Below are positions 16,843-24,824 of a DNA stretch of 38,535 nucleotides, one piece after another. The stretch covers positions 1-38,535 of the forward strand of contig CALMUT010000102.1 of assembly GCA_937872925.1 (NCBI GenBank), read 5' to 3'. A program made the position numbers and the translations under genes. The notes below the pieces were generated by a model that searched no databases, was not told the origin of the DNA, and saw only the letters and a program-made list of their open reading frames with translations. The stretch comes from an uncultured Myxococcales bacterium. Its GTDB lineage: Bacteria; Myxococcota_A; Polyangia; Polyangiales; Polyangiaceae. Within the stretch, counting starts at the first letter, position 1. The number at the start of each line of letters is the position of its first letter.

Positions 16843-18028
16843 TCACATACAGCAAACCGTCACTTCTCCAGTCGGCGTGATGGCGCCCGTCAGCGTGGGG
16901 GTGGATGCGGGGCAGGTGCCCGACGGATCCGGGGCGTAATGCGCCCAGTGGGCAGTGGAGATGTTGACGCCTCCGGCAGGAATCGCGCAGCCGGAGACCG
17001 ACGTGTGCGTGATCACAAATCCAGAGCAGCCCGAGGTAAATCGCACGCTGCCGCCACACTTGGAACTGGCGGCACCGCAGCTGCAGGTGGAACAACTCCG
17101 GGTGTCCGCAAAACCGTCGTAGACCGTCGACTTCTTCGTGTATCCGGCCGGGCACGCCATGTTTCCGGAACGATATACGCAGACGTCGTAGGGGGCGCCG
17201 GGCTGGGGCAAACAGGTCTGGCCCGGCGCGCAGCTGCCGGCGGCTGGCGTTGCACCGCTGCAGATGCGGGTTTCTTGAGTCCACGTCGGCGTGGGCAAGG
17301 TGTGATCGGTCTTTGGCGCACAGCTACCGCTGTTGTTCGGTGCTGGGGTGACGAGTTGGACTTGGCCGACAGTGTTTGCCGTGGGATTGCTGCACGTTGT
17401 TGGCGACCCTTGCCAAGCTGGCGACCCCCCCAGGCAGCAACGTGCACCCGACGACACCTTCGGTGACGTCGTACACTTTGGCCGTGCCAGTGCAACTGAT
17501 CCCCGTTGCAGGTTCGCATGAGCACTTGCAGGAAGCGGCGCCCGGCTTGAGCCCGGCCTTTCCATCGGCGACTTTCGCGGCGTAGCTACCCGGACAACTC
17601 GGTGGTGTACCCGCGCCCGCGTGGAACGCGATCGGTCCGGTCCAGCCCGCTTCCAGGTCGGGCGTGCAGACGTGAGTCAGCGTGTCGCACGGGGCAGCAC
17701 CCGCGCCCCCCGACGCTCCCGCGGCTCCACCGGGCGCTCCCGCAGCTCCGCCCGTTGCTCCCGCAGCTCCACCCGTTGCGCCCGCAGTTCCGCCCGTTGC
17801 ACCGGCAGTTCCGCCCGTTGCCCCAGCATTTCCACCCGTTGCGCCCGCAGTTCCACCCGTCCCCGAGAGGCCGCTCGCACCGCCTGTAGCGTCGCCCCCA
17901 ATGCCACCACCTGCGCCGGCGTCCGCGCCGGCGTCTTCGCTCGAGAAGGTGCGCTGCTCACCTCCACCGCATGCCACACCGCTCAGCAGCGCTACACCCA
18001 AACCCAGAGCTAACCTGCGCATACCCAT
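16843..18028 (-). pseudogene. Gly/Ala-repeat, Cys-rich lipoprotein interrupted by a frameshift near 17400
   Basis: Starts at ATG 18028 after a GAAAGAG ribosome-binding site, with a lipoprotein signal ending at Cys20 (SGVAC). A long TGGxAGA heptapeptide repeat follows, then a Cys-rich domain (ASCKCSCEPATGISCTG). Around 17390-17430 the frame runs into unrelated sequence (ending at 17324), while an overlapping frame open from about 17565 to 16843 continues the same Cys-rich style (TTCSNPTANTVGQ, SCSTCSCGAASSKCGG, TVCCM). The two parts together would make about 395 residues. A single-base indel best explains this, either a true inactivation or a sequence error. Function unknown; surface exposure inferred. 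Confidence 0.65.
17715..17861 (-). repeat. 21-base tandem repeat, about seven units, encoding TGGxAGA
   Basis: Units such as gctcccgcagctccgcccgt at 17736, 17757, 17778, 17799, 17820 and 17841, with a diverged unit at 17715. They keep the frame of the lipoprotein and form its flexible linker. Divergence among units indicates age rather than recent expansion. Confidence 0.85.
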
Positions 18029-18081
18029 CTCTTTCACCTGGTCACGAGAAAAGCGGCTGTACTCGGTCCTGATCGCCACGT

Positions 18082-18903
18082 TCATCCCTCCTGCGCTCGC
18101 TTGCCCTGCACAGTGGTCATGTCGACCCTGAGCCTCAGAGCGTCGTTCACGACGAACTGCTGCCAGCGCTCGATGACGTCAGCGCTGAGGGCGTCGCGGT
18201 TTTGTGGTGGGGCCTCGTTGACAAGCCCAGCGAGCGGGGTGCTGTGCACGTACTGCCACAGGAAATCTTGAGGGGTCGGCAGCTTCAGGGTCCGCGTCTC
18301 CGTTTGGATCTCGACTTTCTCGAACCCCGCTTCGGCCATGAGGCTGCTGAGCTCTTCGGCATCGTGAAGCGAGAACACGACGTCGATGAAGTCCGCGCAT
18401 CTGGGGTCGATGTGTCGGGACAACGCGTCGGCCAGGATCGCGAACACTGCCGGCTTCGGTCCCGACAGGTTGAACAGGGCGCGTCCGCCCGCAGCGAGGA
18501 CGCGGCGGATCTCGCGGAGGGCCTGCGGCTTGCCGGGCATGAACTGCAGGCCCATCTGGCACAGCACCACGTCGTACGACTCGTCGGGCAGGGGCATCGC
18601 CGCGGCGCTGGTCTCGTACCAGTCGATCGAATTGTCGAGCGAAATGGTCCGTGCAACGGCAAGCATGCCCGGGTTGACGTCGAGCCCGGCTGCGTGTCCT
18701 TCACCCCGCACGGCTTTGGCAGCGAGGCGCGTCACTACCCCGGTGCCACAGGCGACGTCGAGCACGCGGTCCTGGGGCTGCAGGGCGGCGGCGCGGATGA
18801 GATCCTCGGCAAGGGGAGCGCCGATCGCTGGCACGAAGTACTTCTGGTAGTTCTGCGGGCCAGTGCCGCTGTAGTCACGCGCGTCGAAGCTTGCTTGGTT
18901 CAT
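18082..18903 (-). CDS. class I SAM-dependent methyltransferase
   Basis: 273 residues. The SAM-binding motif I is VLDVACGTGVVT at about 47-58, with LDVNPGMLAVAR following as the acidic ribose-binding segment. Later come YDVVLCQMGLQFM and a ubiE/COQ5-like C-terminal region (EIRRVLAAGGRALFN). The substrate cannot be named. ATG 18903 is chosen because AGGAGG stands seven bases before it; the frame is open six codons further up. The upstream TPR-LuxR regulator gene ends 104 bases away on the same strand and may control or be cotranscribed with it. Confidence 0.88.
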   Translation of the reverse strand: MNQASFDARDYSGTGPQNYQKYFVPAIGAPLAEDLIRAAALQPQDRVLDVACGTGVVTRLAAKAVRGEGHAAGLDVNPGMLAVARTISLDNSIDWYETSAAAMPLPDESYDVVLCQMGLQFMPGKPQALREIRRVLAAGGRALFNLSGPKPAVFAILADALSRHIDPRCADFIDVVFSLHDAEELSSLMAEAGFEKVEIQTETRTLKLPTPQDFLWQYVHSTPLAGLVNEAPPQNRDALSADVIERWQQFVVNDALRLRVDMTTVQGKRAQEG

Positions 18904-19007
18904 CCCGTCCTCCTGGTGCAAACCTAGAAGGACTCCGATCCGCCCGCATCGCGCGGATCAGCCATGCAGTGATGTTTCTTCGATGGTTAGAATTGACCAC
19001 GCCCCGA

Positions 19008-20654
19008 TCAGACGAGGTTGCGCTCGAAGGCAAACGCGCTTGCGGCAGTTCGGGTTGTCACGCCGAGCTTGTTGAAGATATTCGCCATGTGCCGGGCCAC
19101 GGTGTGTTCGCTGATGCCAAGCTTGGCCGCGATCTGGCGGTTGGTCTTGCCCGTCGCGACCGCGGCCAGGACCTGGAGCTCGCGGGCGGATAGGTTGGCT
19201 GCTGCATCGCCACGTATAGGGTTGTGTTGGCGCAGGCCGGCCGCGTCATGGCTAGCACCGAGGCGTTCGAAGACAGTGGCGGCCGCATCGAGATGTATCT
19301 TTCCCGTTTCGGCGTCCCCTTCCTGCACGCAGGCCCGACCGATGAGCACTCGGACAGCGGCGGATTCGAAGGGGGCGTCGAGCTGCTGCCAGATCATCCA
19401 CGCCTCTCGTAGGAATGGCAACGCGCGCTCGGGTTCGCCGCCGGCGAGCACCACGGTCCCCCGCGCCTGCGCGGCGGTGGCCTTCAGGACCGGGGCGTTC
19501 GTGTCGGCTGCAATCGCCTCGAGCTCTTCGGCGGCCGCACGCGCGGCGCCCAGGTCCTCGCTTGCGAGCATGATCTCCACGTAGTGGCGGAGGACCTGGA
19601 CCCGCTGGGGACCAGCGCCCGGTCCCTGTGGAGTCCCCGCCTCACCCACGACTCGACGGATTGCGGCCGTGGCCGATTCGACGTCGCCCTGGGCGAGCCT
19701 CAACATCGACAGACCCGGCTGCGGCTCGAATCCCTTTGCCCCAGCGAGCTGGTAGTGCTTTTCGGCCTGCTCGTAGTCGCCGGTGAGACGATGCAACTCC
19801 GCTTGCCGATACATGGCGCGCGCCGCCAGCGTTCCGGAACGTTCGGGCAGGAGCTCGCTGGCGCGTCGGGCTTCTTCGAGTGCACCGCTCCAATCGCCCT
19901 TGAACTGCAGCAGTTCGGAGCGATGAACCAGGCACTGGCCGCGGAAAGCGACCAACTCCGACTGCTCGCCACACCATTGGTCGAGCGCAACGGTCCACTC
20001 GTGAGCGCGATGAAGGTCGTGGACGCTCTCGCAGGTGAGGATCACGGCGCAGTAGATCACGCCCGCCATGATCGGCGAGACCGCCCCTGACGTCACCGCG
20101 ACCATTGCCTCGTCGAGCAGAGCGATCCCTTCCTTCACGCGCCGCATCTGCACTAGCGCTTGACCGTGGCTGAGTACGCTGACGGCGAGCGCCTCGGAGT
20201 CGTCGTGCTCCTGAGCTAGCGCTGTCGCGCGCTCGAACTGCGCCGCCGCTTCGGCCGCGCCGCCGCCGAACATCTTGAACAGGCCGTCGAGCACCAGCAG
20301 CAAACCGAGCTCGGCGCAGGGTGTCTCGGCATCGTCGATCATTCGCTGTGTCTTGTTGAGCCAACCTCGGCTTTGGGCGGGGTTGCCGCCGAGCAGAAGT
20401 GCCAAGCTCAGCCAGAACCCCAGCCGAGCTGCCCTGCGGTAATCGCCGTCGGAGACAAGCGCGTCGTAGCCCCGCGCCCATGCCGAGGTCGCCTGCGCGT
20501 CCTTCCCCGTCAGGTAGGCCGCGTTTCCTAGTCGTTCGAGATCGCCGGCCTCCAACGGAGACTCGTTGTCGGCCGCGGTGAGTGACTCAAGCGCCGCCTT
20601 CCACCGACAATCATCGAACGCCTTCCGCCCCCGAGCGAGCGCCGACGGTTCCAT
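19008..20654 (-). CDS. TPR-repeat transcriptional regulator with C-terminal LuxR-type HTH
   Basis: 548 residues. Residues 1 to about 470 are helical tetratricopeptide-like repeats (ALESLTAADNESPLEAGDLERLG, ALLDEAM, AEKHYQLAGAKGF), probably the sensing or protein-binding part. The C-terminal 65 residues are a LuxR/GerE helix-turn-helix (SARELQVLAAVATGKTNRQI, then ISEHTVARHMANIFNKLGV). It resembles the C-terminal half of LAL/MalT regulators but has no N-terminal ATPase. No signal peptide or receiver domain. The likely target is the downstream methyltransferase gene; this is inferred from position. Confidence 0.85.
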   Translation of the reverse strand: MEPSALARGRKAFDDCRWKAALESLTAADNESPLEAGDLERLGNAAYLTGKDAQATSAWARGYDALVSDGDYRRAARLGFWLSLALLLGGNPAQSRGWLNKTQRMIDDAETPCAELGLLLVLDGLFKMFGGGAAEAAAQFERATALAQEHDDSEALAVSVLSHGQALVQMRRVKEGIALLDEAMVAVTSGAVSPIMAGVIYCAVILTCESVHDLHRAHEWTVALDQWCGEQSELVAFRGQCLVHRSELLQFKGDWSGALEEARRASELLPERSGTLAARAMYRQAELHRLTGDYEQAEKHYQLAGAKGFEPQPGLSMLRLAQGDVESATAAIRRVVGEAGTPQGPGAGPQRVQVLRHYVEIMLASEDLGAARAAAEELEAIAADTNAPVLKATAAQARGTVVLAGGEPERALPFLREAWMIWQQLDAPFESAAVRVLIGRACVQEGDAETGKIHLDAAATVFERLGASHDAAGLRQHNPIRGDAAANLSARELQVLAAVATGKTNRQIAAKLGISEHTVARHMANIFNKLGVTTRTAASAFAFERNLV

Positions 20655-20747
20655 CTGTCTCGTGTAGCACAGCTTGAGAAGTCACGCGCGTGGGCGGTGA
20701 TGGCGGCGATGGCAGCCGCGGACACGAGTCACCCGTCGCCAAATGGT

Positions 20748-21521
20748 TCAACCCAGCACGATGTCGAACTCGCAGCGCAATAGCTTGCCCTGGCTGTCGC
20801 TATCCGGCACCAGCGCCTTGATCAGGCCTGGTTTCCAGAAGGCGTCGGTGCCGAAGTTTGGGTCACCTTCGAAGTAGAGCTGTGTGGTCAGCGGCAAGCC
20901 GCTGGGGTGACTGACCTTGTAGTGGATGTGGCGCGGGCGGTAGTTCGCGCCGTTCAGGTAGAAGCCGGGCAAGATGGTGGTGTACTCGTAGCGGCCTTGG
21001 CTGTCGGTCTTCATGGTGCCGCGCAACACGAACCCGACGTTGTCGTAGGCGCCGGTGCTGTTGGCCTGCCATACGTCCACGATGGCGTTTGCCAGCGGTG
21101 TCTTGCAGTCGCAGCCGTATACGGTGCCGCGCACGACGACGCGCTCTCCGGTTTGCCCGTCGCGGATGTCGGTGCGTTCGGGTGCTCCAGGCGAGTAGAA
21201 CGGACCCAGGATGTTGTCGTCGGTGATAGTGCAACCCGGAGTGGGCTGCACGCAGGAGAGCCCGCCGCCGCCTGCCGCTCCGGCGTTGCCCGCCGTGCCC
21301 GCGCTTCCGCTCGCGCCCGCACTGCCCGCGCTGCCACTTGCGCCGCCGGAACCCGCGCTGGCGCCGACGCCGCCGCTGGCGCTGCCGCCAGCACCCGAGC
21401 TGCCACCCGAGCCGCCACTTGCCGTGTTGCTCGAATCCGAGCCCCCACAGCCGGTGAGCATGCTCGCGCTTCCAGCCAGTGCGCCCAGGGCGGTGCGTCG
21501 GGTGAGTCGTTGTTGGGTCAT
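20748..21521 (-). CDS. secreted intradiol ring-cleavage dioxygenase (lipoprotein)
   Basis: 257 residues. The N-terminus combines a TRRTALGALAG stretch (Tat-like) with a lipobox ending at Cys25 (LTGC), and a Gly/Ser/Ala linker runs to about residue 87. The catalytic domain has the four non-heme Fe(III) ligands expected from catechol 1,2-dioxygenase: Tyr159 (GAYDN), Tyr188 (LPGFY), and His198/His200 (RPRHIH). DDNILGPFYSP and VDVWQAN are also typical. It should open a catechol-type ring between the hydroxyls, but on the cell surface or in the periplasm, unlike classic cytoplasmic enzymes. A promoter with a palindrome lies upstream, and a LysR gene is next. Confidence 0.88.
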   Translation of the reverse strand: MTQQRLTRRTALGALAGSASMLTGCGGSDSSNTASGGSGGSSGAGGSASGGVGASAGSGGASGSAGSAGASGSAGTAGNAGAAGGGGLSCVQPTPGCTITDDNILGPFYSPGAPERTDIRDGQTGERVVVRGTVYGCDCKTPLANAIVDVWQANSTGAYDNVGFVLRGTMKTDSQGRYEYTTILPGFYLNGANYRPRHIHYKVSHPSGLPLTTQLYFEGDPNFGTDAFWKPGLIKALVPDSDSQGKLLRCEFDIVLG

Positions 21522-21575
21522 TGCGGTGGGGTCTCGCTTTCGGACTACAGCTTAGCGGCGGGCGCTGGGGCGTCC

Positions 21576-21604
21576 ATTAGAATGAACTGTCGATAACGTT
21601 CCAA
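21576..21604 (-). promoter_or_regulatory. promoter of the dioxygenase gene
   Basis: On the minus strand, TTGGAA (plus 21599-21604) and TCTAAT (plus 21576-21581) are separated by exactly 17 bases. The -10 matches consensus at five of six positions. It stands about 55 bases before the ATG at 21521. Confidence 0.55.
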
Positions 21605-21615
21605 TCATTGGAACG
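21597..21615. promoter_or_regulatory. perfect palindrome CGTTCCAAT-C-ATTGGAACG, LysR-type operator
   Basis: Nine-base perfect arms around one base. It contains the T-N11-A signature of LysR sites and covers the -35 of the dioxygenase promoter. The LysR gene at 21706-22662 is its most likely partner. A site over the -35 suggests repression or ligand-switched activation. Confidence 0.6.
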
Positions 21616-21705
21616 AGCTGGCGCCCCATGGAGCGAGGTAGATTGGGCCGGTGTAGCGGAACGCGTCGGCGTAGCGGAAACGATCCGGCGGCCACGGCTG
21701 CTTTA

Positions 21706-22662
21706 CTAACGCCGTGCTTTCGAACGCCGCGCCTTCTTCACGGGCGACGGCGCCTTGCCTCCGAGGCGCGGCGCGGTGGAGAGGCGCTGCTCCACCTCGG
21801 CAATCACCTCCATGGTGAAGCTGGCAGTCGCGTCTTCCTCGCGGCAGGCGGCGTAGACCTGGGTGTCCGGCACTACGTCAGGCGCAAGGCGGAACAAGCG
21901 TCCCGCCTGCACATCTGGAGCCGCCACCACGTCGGGCAGCACACACACGAAGCGGCCGGACAGCGCCACCTGGTGGTTGGTCGAAAGCATCAAGATCTGA
22001 AAGCCGATCTTGCGTGACAGCTCTACTGGCCAGCTATCCATCGGCGTGCCCCGATCGCCGATGGCCGGCACGCTGAAGGGATACTCTTGCAGTCCCGCTT
22101 CGTCGATGCGCTTTCCAAACAGCGGGTGCGCCTTGCCGCAATACAGCGAGTTGGAAAGCGCGCCGATCTTCCGGCAATGGATGCCCTCTTGCATGGTGGC
22201 GTCGTAGTAGAATGCGGCTTCAATCATGCCGTTGGCCAGCTGTCGATTGGCCTCGATGGACGAGAGAGTCGTCAAGCACGGGGTGACGCCTGGGCGCCGC
22301 TGCGAGAGCTCGAGAAGCGACGGCAGCACGAAATAGTCCGTCAGCACGCCCAGGGAGCTCAAGCGATAGTCACCCGCGAACTCGTGTTCGAGCACCTCGG
22401 TGAGGGATCGTTCCAGGCTGCCCATGGTCAGGCGCAGGGTGCGCAGCAGGCGCTCGCCCGCGGCGTTCAGCACGATGCGCCGGGAGCTTCGCACAAAAAG
22501 CTCTTCCCCCAGGGCCTCTTCGATCAGGCGGATGGAGCGCGACAGCGCCGATGGGCTGATGTGTAGCCGCTTTGCCGCCGTAGGCAGGTGCTGTGTCTCC
22601 GCCACCACGCGAAACACCGGCAGATACGCCCAAATGTTCGTGAGCAGCTTATGGGACTCCAC
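21706..22662 (-). CDS. LysR-family transcriptional regulator
   Basis: 318 residues. The N-terminal winged helix is clear (FRVVAETQHLPTAAKRLHIS, then SALSRSIRLIEEALGEELF), followed by the usual linker and a periplasmic-binding-protein-like effector domain (YRLSSLGVLTDYFVLPSLLE onward). A short basic tail ends the protein. It lies directly upstream of the secreted dioxygenase gene on the same strand, and the palindrome between them has LysR geometry, so it probably controls that gene in response to an aromatic compound (inference). Confidence 0.88.
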   Translation of the reverse strand: MESHKLLTNIWAYLPVFRVVAETQHLPTAAKRLHISPSALSRSIRLIEEALGEELFVRSSRRIVLNAAGERLLRTLRLTMGSLERSLTEVLEHEFAGDYRLSSLGVLTDYFVLPSLLELSQRRPGVTPCLTTLSSIEANRQLANGMIEAAFYYDATMQEGIHCRKIGALSNSLYCGKAHPLFGKRIDEAGLQEYPFSVPAIGDRGTPMDSWPVELSRKIGFQILMLSTNHQVALSGRFVCVLPDVVAAPDVQAGRLFRLAPDVVPDTQVYAACREEDATASFTMEVIAEVEQRLSTAPRLGGKAPSPVKKARRSKARR

Positions 22663-22673
22663 GGGGTCCTCTG

Positions 22674-23480
22674 CTACAGAGTCTTGGAGTTCTTGGCGGC
22701 TTCGACGGCACGGTCGAGGGCGCGGGGTTCAAAGCCGACCAGGATTTGCCCCATCACGTCGATGATGGGGATCGACGCCGTGCGCTGGTTGGCGCGGGCC
22801 AGCTTTTCTTTCATTTCCCTGGCGTAGATCTCGTTTTCTTCTACGTCTTTGTAGATCACCTTCACACCGCGGCGCTCAAGGTGGCGCTTTGCGTCGTGGC
22901 AGGGTTTGCACCACTCCGCGCCATACACGATGACCACCACACCATCTGCGGCGGGATCCACTCCGGGATCCGGCGGGTGCGGCGCGCCCGACGCAGATGG
23001 CGGTGGTGGAGCCAGTGCCTCCATGCGTGCTTTGCGTTTCGCTGCACCTTTTTCGTCCCACTGCGCGCGCGACAGCGTGCTGACCGCGTAGCTGCCGTCC
23101 GGCTTTTTCTTGCGCAGGTCGGCGACGTAGACCAGCTTGCCCGTGCCCTCCACTTTGGTGGTGATCACCACGCGCACGGCTTCCCGGGCCTTTTCTGGAA
23201 TGGCGTCGATCTTTTGGCTGACGTGGAAGTCGCCTTTGTCGTCGATCCAGGTCAACAGCAGGTTCTCGGTGTCGTCGCGCAGTTCAAGGGGCGGCAGCTG
23301 GCCGCTGACGGGCTTGGCACCTGTTGGGTCCGGTTTGTCGCCGGTGCTCGCCTCGCATCGACACCCCGCCGCTCCGAGCGCGAGGGTGAGGATCAGGAGT
23401 AGAACACGAAGCGACCAAGCCAAGGCCGTGCGCTCATTCCGCAACAGTGGGCGGCAGCGTGTCTCTAGGTGGAGGTCCAT
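22674..23480 (-). CDS. thioredoxin/glutaredoxin-like lipoprotein
   Basis: 268 residues from ATG 23480; the signal (LTLALGAAGC, Cys40) would then follow an unusually long N-terminal region. A TTG at 23423 gives a normal signal peptide and avoids overlap with pssA, so the true start may be there. The C-terminal domain (about 180-268) has the redox motif CKPC (191-194) in VYGAEWCKPCHDAK and a cis-Pro loop TASIPII near 238. The middle ~110 residues are not recognised (LELRDDTENLLLTWIDDKGD). Probable role: thiol-disulfide exchange outside the cytoplasm. The gene is tightly linked to pssA upstream. Confidence 0.8.
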   Translation of the reverse strand: MDLHLETRCRPLLRNERTALAWSLRVLLLILTLALGAAGCRCEASTGDKPDPTGAKPVSGQLPPLELRDDTENLLLTWIDDKGDFHVSQKIDAIPEKAREAVRVVITTKVEGTGKLVYVADLRKKKPDGSYAVSTLSRAQWDEKGAAKRKARMEALAPPPPSASGAPHPPDPGVDPAADGVVVIVYGAEWCKPCHDAKRHLERRGVKVIYKDVEENEIYAREMKEKLARANQRTASIPIIDVMGQILVGFEPRALDRAVEAAKNSKTL

Positions 23481-24288
23481 TGCGGAGCCTCTGCCCGATC
23501 ATGCGCACCGTCTCGGCGATGCCGAGGAATACGTACACCGAAAGCAGCCAAATCAACACCAGCTGGGGTTTGTAGCGCTGCCACACGAATGCGCTTGAGC
23601 CGATGACAAAGAGCACCAAGAGGACGGTCGCTGGGTTGAGCGACAGATCCTTGAACGAACGGAAACGCACGTTCGATACCATCAGCAGGCTACAAGCCAC
23701 CGTCACGACGAAGAGCACCACCGTGTGCGGCTCCTGCCCGATGGCACCGCCGACGGCGGAGTCCGCGACCACGAGGGAGATCAGGATCCCGGACGCCGGG
23801 GGAGTTGGAAGCCCGAGCATGTACTTGCTCGGCTTCTTCGGTTCGCCGCTGGGTGCAGAAGACAACACGTTGAAGCGGGCCAGGCGCGCAGCAGCGCAGG
23901 CCACAAAGGCGAAGGCCACGATGATGCCGGGGATCGGGTGCCGATACAGCACCCACTGGTAGACCAGGATTGCTGGAGCCACGCCGAAGGAGATCACGTC
24001 CGCCAGGGAGTCGAGCTGCAGGCCAAAGGCGCTCTCGGTCTTGGTCAGCCGCGCCACGCGCCCATCCAGTAGGTCGAAAAGCATGGCAAAAATCAGCAAA
24101 ACCGCGGCGCGGTGTAGGTCTTCGCCGCCACCCTGGGCACCGCCCGCAAGGCGGATCGCGTTAAAACCGCAGAACACCGCGGCCAGGGTGATCATATTTG
24201 GCAGCAGGAAGAGGCTCTTCCTGAGGTTCAGCCGCCGCCTGAGACGACGCCCGGCCTTTTTTGAGCGCGAAAAACCCACGAAGCCCAC
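23434..24288 (-). CDS. pssA: CDP-diacylglycerol-serine O-phosphatidyltransferase
   Basis: Makes phosphatidylserine from CDP-diacylglycerol and serine in the inner membrane, the route to phosphatidylethanolamine. The CDP-alcohol phosphotransferase signature is complete: DGRVAR (75-80), then Gly89, Asp93 and Asp97 with correct spacing. The region before it (LLPNMITLAAVFCGFNAIRLA) is typical of PssA, and about eight hydrophobic segments follow. No ATG lies near the conserved start; GTG 24288 (or GTG 24279) gives about 284 residues with a basic N-terminus. The frame is open to 24576 but without similarity. Divergent from the coiled-coil lipoprotein gene. Confidence 0.88.
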   Translation of the reverse strand: MGFVGFSRSKKAGRRLRRRLNLRKSLFLLPNMITLAAVFCGFNAIRLAGGAQGGGEDLHRAAVLLIFAMLFDLLDGRVARLTKTESAFGLQLDSLADVISFGVAPAILVYQWVLYRHPIPGIIVAFAFVACAAARLARFNVLSSAPSGEPKKPSKYMLGLPTPPASGILISLVVADSAVGGAIGQEPHTVVLFVVTVACSLLMVSNVRFRSFKDLSLNPATVLLVLFVIGSSAFVWQRYKPQLVLIWLLSVYVFLGIAETVRMIGQRLRNGPPPRDTLPPTVAE

Positions 24289-24387
24289 CGTACCGCCAAG
24301 ATGCTGGGCCGTCCAGAAGGCGGCGCGAGCGCCTGGGGCCGGCTCAAATCCCCCGGATTTTTGCCGCCATTTCAAGCTGCCTCTACG

Positions 24388-24813
24388 ATGGGGTGGATGG
24401 ACCATCGCTTTGCCGCCGTTTGTGCCGCCGTCGTCATGTCTTGTCTTGTCTCGGGCTGCGGCTCCGACAAGGACAAGATCGAAAAACGCCTGACGGAGAT
24501 GCGCGATGAAATCACGCGCCTGCAGAATTCCCAGGATCGCGTGGGCGAGCGCTTGATGGCGCTCGAAGTGCAGCAAGCTTCCACAAAGAACAAGACGAGC
24601 AAGGCGAAGGCGGCCGAAGACACCAGTGTTGAGCGACCGCCTCTTAAGGTGATCAAGCTTGCGCCGGATGGCTCTGCGACCGAGGCTGCGGAACCCGCGG
24701 AACCCGCCGACGACAAGGCTGACCGCCCCACGATCAAGCTGCGAGGTAAGGAGGGCGCGCTACTTGAGCGGCCCGAGGATGCACGCGTTGCGCAATTGCG
24801 CCAGAGTTGGTGA
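24388..24813 (+). CDS. coiled-coil lipoprotein of unknown function
   Basis: 141 residues from ATG 24388 (ATG 24397 is an alternative); the signal ends at Cys24 (LVSGC). A heptad-like coiled coil follows (KDKIEKRLTEMRDEITRLQN), then a Lys/Ala/Pro-rich linker and a basic C-terminus. The length and architecture recall small periplasmic spacer lipoproteins. The LysM-protein gene begins 11 bases after its stop, so both are probably made together and may act at the cell wall (inference). Not recognised as a named family. Confidence 0.75.
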   Translation: MGWMDHRFAAVCAAVVMSCLVSGCGSDKDKIEKRLTEMRDEITRLQNSQDRVGERLMALEVQQASTKNKTSKAKAAEDTSVERPPLKVIKLAPDGSATEAAEPAEPADDKADRPTIKLRGKEGALLERPEDARVAQLRQSW

Positions 24814-24824
24814 AAGGACCCGCT

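Noticed and set aside
17715..17861. CRISPR-like array
   Set aside because: The 21-base units are contiguous with no spacers and keep a reading frame encoding TGGxAGA; this is a coding repeat.
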